This document shows positions 59,491 to 64,000 of a stretch of DNA of 64,000 nt, in pieces. A program made the translations under genes and the position numbers. This stretch comes from Alphaproteobacteria bacterium (GTDB lineage Bacteria > Pseudomonadota > Alphaproteobacteria > UBA6615), in assembly GCA_021774445.1 (NCBI GenBank), contig JAJFJA010000042.1, positions 1 to 64,000 on the forward strand, read 5' to 3'. The notes under the pieces were generated by a model that was not told the DNA's origin, searched no databases, and was given only the letters and a program-made list of their open reading frames with translations. The first letter of the stretch is position 1. Every line of letters starts with the position of its first letter.

Positions 59491-62406
59491 ATGCCATCGG
59501 ATCACGCCGGGCGTAGCGGCGGTGAGGTCGTCGACACGTCACCCGCCGTTTCGGACGAGGTCAAATATACGACCTGCTACATGTGCGCCTGCCGCTGCGG
59601 CATCAAAGTGCATCTGCGCAATGGCGAGCTTCGCTATATCGAAGGCAACCGCAACCATCCGGTCAATCGGGGCGTGCTTTGCGCCAAGGGCGCGGCCGGC
59701 ATCATGCAGCAGCATTCGCCGGCCAAGCTGAGTACACCACTGCGGCGCGTCGGGCCGCGCGGCAGCGGCGAGTTCGAGGAAATCAGCTGGGAAGAAGCGT
59801 TGGGCACCGCGACCCAGTGGCTCAGCGAGATCCGCTACCACGACCCGCGTAAACTGGCTTTCTTCACCGGCCGCGACCAGAGCCAAGCACTGACCGGTTA
59901 CTGGGCCAGCCAATTCGGGACGCCGAACTATGCCGCTCATGGCGGTTTCTGTTCGGTGAACATGGCCGCCGCAGGGTTGTATTCCATCGGTGGTTCCTTC
60001 TGGGAATTCGGCGAGCCGGACTGGGAGCGGACTAAATACCTGCTGATGTTCGGCGTCGCCGAAGACCATGACTCCAACCCGATCAAGATCGGGCTAGGCA
60101 AACTGAAGGGCCGCGACGACACCAAGTTCGTCTCGGTCAACCCGGTGCAAACCGGCTACTCGGCCATCGCCGACGAATGGATCGGCATCAGGCCGGGCTC
60201 CGACGGCCTGTTCGTGATGGCGCTCATTCACGAATTGCTGCGGGCACGCAAGATCGATCTCGATTATCTGGTGCGCTACACCAACGCGCCATGGCTCGTG
60301 CGGCGCGATCCGGGCAGCGCGGAAGACGGCCTGTTCGTCCGCGATCGGTTCGGCAACCCGCTGGCCTATGACAAAGAGACGGGGCGGCTGGTAAGCGCGC
60401 TACTGCCCGGAATCACCCCCTCGCTGTCCGGCGAGTATGATCTGCATCTGGATGTCCTCGGCGGTGGCGCGACGGCCGTGCCGGCCTTCCAATTGATGGC
60501 GGAACGTTATTCGGACGCGCGCTACTCGCCCGACGCCGTGGCCGAGCGGACAGGGATCGCGGCGGCGACGATAAGGCGGATCGCCGTCGAGTTGGCGCAT
60601 GTGGCGTTCGAGGAAGAAATAACCCTGGACGTCGCCTGGACGGATTGGGCGGGCCGGCAGCAGGAGAAGATGATCGGTCGGCCAGTGGCGATGCATGCGA
60701 TGCGCGGCATCTCGGCGCATTCCAACGGATTTCATACCTGCCGCTCGCTGCACGTGCTGCAAATGTTGCTTGGCAGCATCGATTGCCCAGGTGGCTTCCG
60801 CTACAAACCGCCGTTTCCGAAACCGGCGCCACCAGGGCCGAAACCGGCGGGCAAAGCCGGTCAGGTGGTGGCGGGCAAACCGATGCCGGGGCCGCCGTTG
60901 GGCTTTCCGCAAGGGCCGGAGGATCTGCTCGTCGACCCGGAGACCGGCGCCCCGCAGCGGATCGACAAGGCGTTCTCCTGGGACTTCCCGCTGGCCGCCC
61001 ACGGCATGATGCATATGGTGATCCGCAACGCCTGGGCGGGCGACCCCTACCCCATCGACACCTTGTTCATGTTCATGGCCAACATGAGCTGGAACTCGTC
61101 GATGAATACGACCGAAACCATGCGGATGCTGACCGATCAAAATGACGACGGCAGCTACCGCATCCCGCATATCATCTATTCCGACGCCTACTTCTCCGAG
61201 ATGGTCCCCTATGCGGACCTGATTCTGCCGGACACAACATATTTGGAGCGCTGGGACTGCATCAGCCTGCTGGACCGACCGATCTGCAACGCCGAGGGAG
61301 CGGCGGATTCGATCCGGCAACCGGTGCTCAAACCGGACCGAGACGTGCGGCCGTTCCAGGATGTGCTGATCGACCTGGGGTCACGCCTGGGGCTGCCCGG
61401 CTTTACGACCGACGAAGGAAATGCGCGGTATCCGGGCGGCTATGCCGATTACATCGCCAATCACGAACGGGCCCCCGGCATCGGTTCCCTGGCCGGGTGG
61501 CGTGGGGAGGACGGCAAGTCGCATGGCCGGGGGGCCGCCAATCCGAACCAACTGGACGCCTATGTCGAGAACCAGTGTTTCTGGCGGCAGGAATTCCCGC
61601 TCGAGCATCAGTTCTTCAAACATGCCAACCAAGGCTACTTGCAGCATGCCCAGGAGATGGGTTGGATACCCGAAGCGCGCGCCATCGTGCTGCAAATCTA
61701 CTGCGAGCCGCTGCAGCGTTTTCGCCTGGCCGCCCTTGGCCATGGCGAGGTGCAACCGCAGGAGGCGCAACGAGAACGGGTCGCCACCTATTTCGATCCC
61801 CTGCCCTTCTGGTATCCACCCTTCGAGGAAACTCTGGTGGATGAGCAAGCCTTCCCGCTGCACGCGCTGACGCAGCGGCCGATGGCGATGTATCACTCCT
61901 GGGGATCGCAGAATGCCTGGCTGCGGCAGATCCATGGCTGGAACAAGCTCTATATGAACCGCCAGACCGCGACACGCCTGGGCATCGATGAGGATGATTG
62001 GGTGTGGATCGAGAGCCACAATGGTCGGGTCAAGGGGCAGGTCAAATGCATGGAGGGATGCAACGAGAATACGGTGTGGACCTGGAATGCGATCGGCAAG
62101 CGGCGCGGCGCCTGGAACCTGGCGGCGGATGCCAATGAGGGCACCAAGGGATTCCTGCTCAACCATGCGATCAGCGATTTGCTGCCGAGCAAAGACGGCC
62201 GGGCGATGTCGAACTCCGACCCGGTCACCGGCCAGGCGGCCTGGTTCGACCTGCGGGTTCGCGTGACCAAGGCCGAGCCGGCGCGGACCGAGCTGAGCGA
62301 ACCGCAATTCCCGGTGTTGAAGGGTGTGCCGGGCCTACAAGAGCGGGCCAGGCGGTTGCGTTATGGCGGCGGCTTGGTGCGAACGGGACGAGGCAATAAG
62401 CGATGA
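59491..62406 (+). CDS. soeA: Sulfite dehydrogenase (quinone) molybdopterin subunit
   Basis: 971 residues of the DMSO reductase superfamily. A 4Fe-4S cluster is bound by Cys29, Cys32, Cys36 and Cys64. The molybdopterin domains have SWEEALGTATQWL and VNPVQTGYSAIADEWIGIRPG, with the dinucleotide-binding domain at the C-terminus. No Tat signal is visible, consistent with the cytoplasmic SoeABC complex that oxidises sulfite to sulfate. Polysulfide or thiosulfate reductase is the main alternative; the TauE/SafE and TusA context supports Soe. Confidence 0.85.
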   Translation: MPSDHAGRSGGEVVDTSPAVSDEVKYTTCYMCACRCGIKVHLRNGELRYIEGNRNHPVNRGVLCAKGAAGIMQQHSPAKLSTPLRRVGPRGSGEFEEISWEEALGTATQWLSEIRYHDPRKLAFFTGRDQSQALTGYWASQFGTPNYAAHGGFCSVNMAAAGLYSIGGSFWEFGEPDWERTKYLLMFGVAEDHDSNPIKIGLGKLKGRDDTKFVSVNPVQTGYSAIADEWIGIRPGSDGLFVMALIHELLRARKIDLDYLVRYTNAPWLVRRDPGSAEDGLFVRDRFGNPLAYDKETGRLVSALLPGITPSLSGEYDLHLDVLGGGATAVPAFQLMAERYSDARYSPDAVAERTGIAAATIRRIAVELAHVAFEEEITLDVAWTDWAGRQQEKMIGRPVAMHAMRGISAHSNGFHTCRSLHVLQMLLGSIDCPGGFRYKPPFPKPAPPGPKPAGKAGQVVAGKPMPGPPLGFPQGPEDLLVDPETGAPQRIDKAFSWDFPLAAHGMMHMVIRNAWAGDPYPIDTLFMFMANMSWNSSMNTTETMRMLTDQNDDGSYRIPHIIYSDAYFSEMVPYADLILPDTTYLERWDCISLLDRPICNAEGAADSIRQPVLKPDRDVRPFQDVLIDLGSRLGLPGFTTDEGNARYPGGYADYIANHERAPGIGSLAGWRGEDGKSHGRGAANPNQLDAYVENQCFWRQEFPLEHQFFKHANQGYLQHAQEMGWIPEARAIVLQIYCEPLQRFRLAALGHGEVQPQEAQRERVATYFDPLPFWYPPFEETLVDEQAFPLHALTQRPMAMYHSWGSQNAWLRQIHGWNKLYMNRQTATRLGIDEDDWVWIESHNGRVKGQVKCMEGCNENTVWTWNAIGKRRGAWNLAADANEGTKGFLLNHAISDLLPSKDGRAMSNSDPVTGQAAWFDLRVRVTKAEPARTELSEPQFPVLKGVPGLQERARRLRYGGGLVRTGRGNKR

Positions 62407-63155
62407 CCAGCCTGCCGCAAAACGCCACGGGGACCAAACTCGGCCTGGTGATCGACCTGGATATCTGCGTCGGCTGCCATGCCTGCGCGGTGAGCTGTAA
62501 GGAATGGAACGCCGGCGGACATTCCGCACCGCTGACCGACGACAAACCCTATGACAAGGATCCGCTCAGCGTCTGGTTCAACCGCATTCACAGTTTCGAA
62601 GTCGGTGTCGGTCAGGAGAGCCGAACCGTTCATTTTCCCCGCAGCTGTTTGCATTGCGAAGAACCGGCTTGCGTCACCGTGTGCCCGACCGGCGCCTCCT
62701 ACAAACGCGAGGAAGACGGGATCGTCCTGGTCAATGCCGATACCTGCATCGGCTGCAAGCTGTGCTCCTGGGCCTGCCCGTATGGGGCGCGCGAGTATGA
62801 CCATGCTGACGGGGTGATGAAGAAATGCACCCTGTGTATCGACCGCATCCACAACGAAAATCTCGAGGAGGTGGACCGCGTGCCCGCCTGCGTTTCGACC
62901 TGTCCGGCCGGCGCGCGACACTTCGGCGATCTGGGTGACGAGAACTCCGACGTATCGCGCCTGGTCGCGGAGCGCGCCGGTTATGCCTTGATGCCGGAGA
63001 TGGACTACAAACCGGTAAATCGCTATCTGCCGCCACGTCCGCGGAGCAGCCGCCAGACACCAGCGACGGATTACGAACCCGCGACGACCGGCGGCGGCGA
63101 TGCGCCTGCAAGTGCCGGTTTCTTGGCGTGGGTCGATCAGATGCTGTCCCGCTAA
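62403..63155 (+). CDS. soeB: Sulfite dehydrogenase iron-sulfur subunit
   Basis: 250 residues with four 4Fe-4S cluster motifs: CVGCHACAVSCK (22-33), CLHCEEPACVTVCP, CIGCKLCSWACP and CTLC with CVSTCPAGA. It relays electrons from SoeA to the membrane subunit and quinone. Overlaps soeA by four bases. The tail after residue 215 is Pro/Ser-rich. Confidence 0.9.
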   Translation: MTSLPQNATGTKLGLVIDLDICVGCHACAVSCKEWNAGGHSAPLTDDKPYDKDPLSVWFNRIHSFEVGVGQESRTVHFPRSCLHCEEPACVTVCPTGASYKREEDGIVLVNADTCIGCKLCSWACPYGAREYDHADGVMKKCTLCIDRIHNENLEEVDRVPACVSTCPAGARHFGDLGDENSDVSRLVAERAGYALMPEMDYKPVNRYLPPRPRSSRQTPATDYEPATTGGGDAPASAGFLAWVDQMLSR

Positions 63156-63169
63156 GAGGCTCGCAACCC

Positions 63170-64000
63170 GTGCATCCAGCCTATTCCGTCATCTTCTTCA
63201 CGACCGCCTCGGGCGCCGGCTACGGGGCGCTGAGCCTGCTCGGCATCAACGCGCTGTTCGGCCATCTACCGACCGACAGATGGCTCGGCTTCGCCGCAAT
63301 GGCGGTGGCACTGGGGCTAATCACAGGTGGGTTGCTTTCGTCGACCTTTCACTTGGGCCACCCGGAGCGGGCCTGGCGAGCGGTCTCGCAATGGCGATCC
63401 TCTTGGTTGAGCCGCGAGGGATTGCTGTCCCTGATCACCTTTGTGCCGGCCGGGCTGTTTGGTATCGGCTGGGTGTTCTTCGGTCAAACGAGCGGGGTAT
63501 GGGCATGGTTCGGCGGCGCCGCGGCAGTGCTGGCGCTGTTGACCGTCTATTCCACCGGGATGATCTATGTCTCGTTGAAGCCGATACCGAACTGGAACAA
63601 TCGTTGGGTAACGCCAATCTACCTGGTGTTCTCGCTCGCCACCGGGGCGACGTGGCTTTATGCGCTGTTACGGTTGTTTGGGCTCAATCCTTATCCGCTG
63701 GCCGTGTTCGCCGCCATTTTCGGTGCGCTGGCCTGGGCGGCAAAACTCGGCTACTGGCGGTTTATCGATGGTGCGCCGGCAACGTCGACCACCGCGACCG
63801 CCACCGGTCTCGGCAACGACCACGCCGGTGAGGAGGGTCGGGTGCGGCTGCTCGAGGCACCGCATCTGGAAGAAAACTACCTGCAGCGCGAGATGGGATT
63901 TCAGGTGGCGCGAAAGCATGGGTCGAAACTGCGCCGGATCGCCCTCGTTTCCGGCGGCATCGCCCTATTGTTGTTGCTTGGCTCCGGCGCGAGCGATGGC
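63170..64000 (+). CDS. soeC: Sulfite dehydrogenase membrane subunit, partial
   Basis: At least 277 residues from GTG 63170, running off the right edge with no stop. HPAYSVIFFTTASGAGYGAL and TFHLGHPERAWRAVSQWRSSW are typical of DmsC/NrfD-type anchors that exchange electrons with quinone. Several membrane helices follow (LLSLITFVPAGLFGIGWVFF and others). Third gene of soeABC, 14 bases after soeB. Confidence 0.85.
   Translation, partial: MHPAYSVIFFTTASGAGYGALSLLGINALFGHLPTDRWLGFAAMAVALGLITGGLLSSTFHLGHPERAWRAVSQWRSSWLSREGLLSLITFVPAGLFGIGWVFFGQTSGVWAWFGGAAAVLALLTVYSTGMIYVSLKPIPNWNNRWVTPIYLVFSLATGATWLYALLRLFGLNPYPLAVFAAIFGALAWAAKLGYWRFIDGAPATSTTATATGLGNDHAGEEGRVRLLEAPHLEENYLQREMGFQVARKHGSKLRRIALVSGGIALLLLLGSGASDG

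Noticed and set aside
63100..63831. A 243-codon plus-strand frame near the right edge
   Set aside because: It is out of frame with soeC, whose GTG-started frame (63170 on) encodes the expected membrane protein and continues past the edge.
1..64000. CRISPR array, rRNA, tRNA or IS element
   Set aside because: No regularly spaced repeats, no tRNA cloverleaf or rRNA stretch, and no transposase was recognised anywhere in the window.

Overview
The window is GC-rich DNA from an alphaproteobacterium, probably of the Rhodospirillales or a nearby order. This is judged from gene content: SoeABC with TauE/SafE and TIGR02186 proteins, a DUF6524 protein, a class GN sortase with its VIT/VWA target, and an RpiR-type inositol regulator. 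No rRNA, tRNA, CRISPR array, IS element or integrase was recognised.

Region 1 (1-1.83 kb) holds a cyclase fragment and a serine-type sulfatase. Region 2 (about 1.88-21.58 kb) is a compact element related to short-tailed phages. A control region encodes a LexA/CI-like S24 repressor with two apparent HTH domains, an orphan LuxR-type HTH protein and two small unknowns. Its promoters carry the shared operator GTAAGT-N3-ACTTAC. A one-directional virion operon follows: terminase, three small proteins, a scaffold-like protein, a LamG protein, a PhoD-like phosphodiesterase with a Calx-beta domain, portal, Bbp19-like protein, scaffold, major capsid, decoration protein, tail tubular A and B, a GNAT protein, an internal virion protein and a holin/lipoprotein group. 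There is no integrase, replication gene or recognisable endolysin, so it is either a defective prophage or a domesticated particle cluster. Host-type palindromic repeats sit in three of its gene junctions.

Region 3 (21.6-35.8 kb) is host metabolism and envelope: cupin, ABM-domain protein, acetoin dehydrogenase acoABC, a sortase with its substrate, the zinc regulon znuA / zur-znuCB with Zur-like boxes, msrA, a PLP dehydratase, an Fcy1-like cytosine deaminase and a DUF6524 protein.

Region 4 (35.8-43.8 kb) has an AT-rich putative centromere followed by ParA, an RHH protein and a PAS protein, then indolepyruvate oxidoreductase iorAB with a MarR regulator, and an IalB-like protein with a lipid A acyltransferase.

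Region 5 (44.1-55.2 kb) is an inositol catabolic island: FAH-type hydrolase, SDR, iolE, iolD, iolG, an RpiR-family regulator, a second Gfo/Idh/MocA dehydrogenase and a sugar ABC transporter. Intergenic regions share a CATTCTA motif that may be the regulator's site.

Region 6 (55.2-64 kb) has mtnA and then sulfur metabolism: TusA, rhodanese, TauE/SafE exporter, TIGR02186 protein, universal stress protein and the sulfite dehydrogenase soeABC; soeC runs off the right edge.
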